From Gemmatimonadota bacterium (GTDB lineage Bacteria; Gemmatimonadota; Gemmatimonadetes; Longimicrobiales; Longimicrobiaceae): a DNA stretch of 5,575 nucleotides. The stretch lies in NCBI GenBank assembly GCA_019348475.1, contig JAHWJJ010000329.1, forward strand, positions 1 to 5,575. Direction: 5' to 3'. Below are positions 5,468-5,575 of the stretch, piece by piece; position 1 is the first letter of the stretch; each line of letters begins with the position of its first letter. The translations under genes and the position numbers were made by a program. The notes under the pieces are model-generated. The model was not told the origin of the DNA. It did no database searches and saw only the letters and a list, made by a program, of their open reading frames with translations.

Positions 5468-5575
5468 GTGAGCAGCCCCGACCCGGGCATCCCCCGAGGG
5501 GCCGCCGCGTCCGCGCCGAATGGGGCGGCGGGTGAGGTGCTGCTGGCCGGAGGTCTGTTCGGGGATGGGGACGCC
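5468..5575 (+). CDS. Probable 5' end of a divergent gene, function unknown (partial)
   Basis: A GTG at 5468 opens a frame that stays open for 36 codons to the window edge. It reads SSPDPGIPRGAAAS and then a more hydrophobic EVLLAGGLFGDGDA. Most third positions are G or C, as in the other genes, and the composition is less odd than in the competing ATG frame at 5520, which is rich in Cys, Trp and Arg. No clear Shine-Dalgarno is present. The fragment is too short to recognise a family. Its position next to the palindrome and divergent from a ROK regulator suggests a sugar-related gene under ROK control, but that is inference only. Confidence 0.4.
   Translation, partial: MSSPDPGIPRGAAASAPNGAAGEVLLAGGLFGDGDA

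Noticed and set aside
4053..5471. A 472-codon plus-strand frame opposite the ROK gene
   Set aside because: It is the antisense shadow of a well-supported ROK protein, with His/Arg/Gln-rich composition and no recognisable motif.
2593..5490. A 965-codon open frame on the minus strand spanning the kinase and ROK genes
   Set aside because: It is a different frame from the ROK protein and antisense to the kinase; its product is Arg/Gly/His/Pro-rich low complexity with no domain. Long shadow frames are expected at this GC content.

Overview
The window is very GC-rich, with G or C at most third codon positions. It holds three complete, confidently called genes and one probable small gene. A fifth reading frame is cut by the right edge. 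The dispersed GC-rich intergenic repeats, together with a secreted beta-rich small protein, recall Gemmatimonadota of the Longimicrobium type. That assignment rests on memory of similar repeat-derived translations, not on a search, and should be treated as tentative.

Layout. Positions 1-495 hold two copies of a roughly 175-base intergenic repeat (family 1), followed by strong hairpins. Positions 496-1047 encode a short exported protein of unknown function. Positions 1048-1409 hold one copy of a second repeat (family 2) and one full family 1 copy. Positions 1410-2609 encode an acyl-CoA dehydrogenase-fold protein of the ACAD10/ACAD11/LvaC type. Positions 2610-2910 hold a shortened family 1 copy and a second family 2 copy. 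Positions 2911-3966 encode an aminoglycoside-phosphotransferase-like kinase of the ACAD11 N-terminal/LvaA type. Facing it, with an 11-base gap, is a ROK-family regulator on the minus strand (3978-5198). Positions 5199-5467 are a divergent control region with a perfect 7+7 base inverted repeat. A probable gene of unknown function starts at 5468 and runs off the window.

How the genes may work together. The dehydrogenase and kinase genes lie in the same direction and match the two halves of the eukaryotic ACAD10/ACAD11 fusion proteins. They also match the LvaC/LvaA pair of Pseudomonas levulinate catabolism. In those systems the kinase phosphorylates the 4-hydroxyl of a 4-hydroxyacyl-CoA, and the dehydrogenase-fold partner removes the phosphate to give an enoyl-CoA for beta-oxidation. 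The same role is the best inference here. The ROK gene is convergent with this pair, so it more probably controls the divergent gene at the right edge.

Most striking non-coding signals: (i) family 1 repeats with distant complementary arms, where one copy has lost a base from both arms so that pairing stays perfect; (ii) family 2 repeats in which a hairpin arm is also part of a four-run G tract able to form a quadruplex; (iii) the palindrome upstream of the ROK gene.
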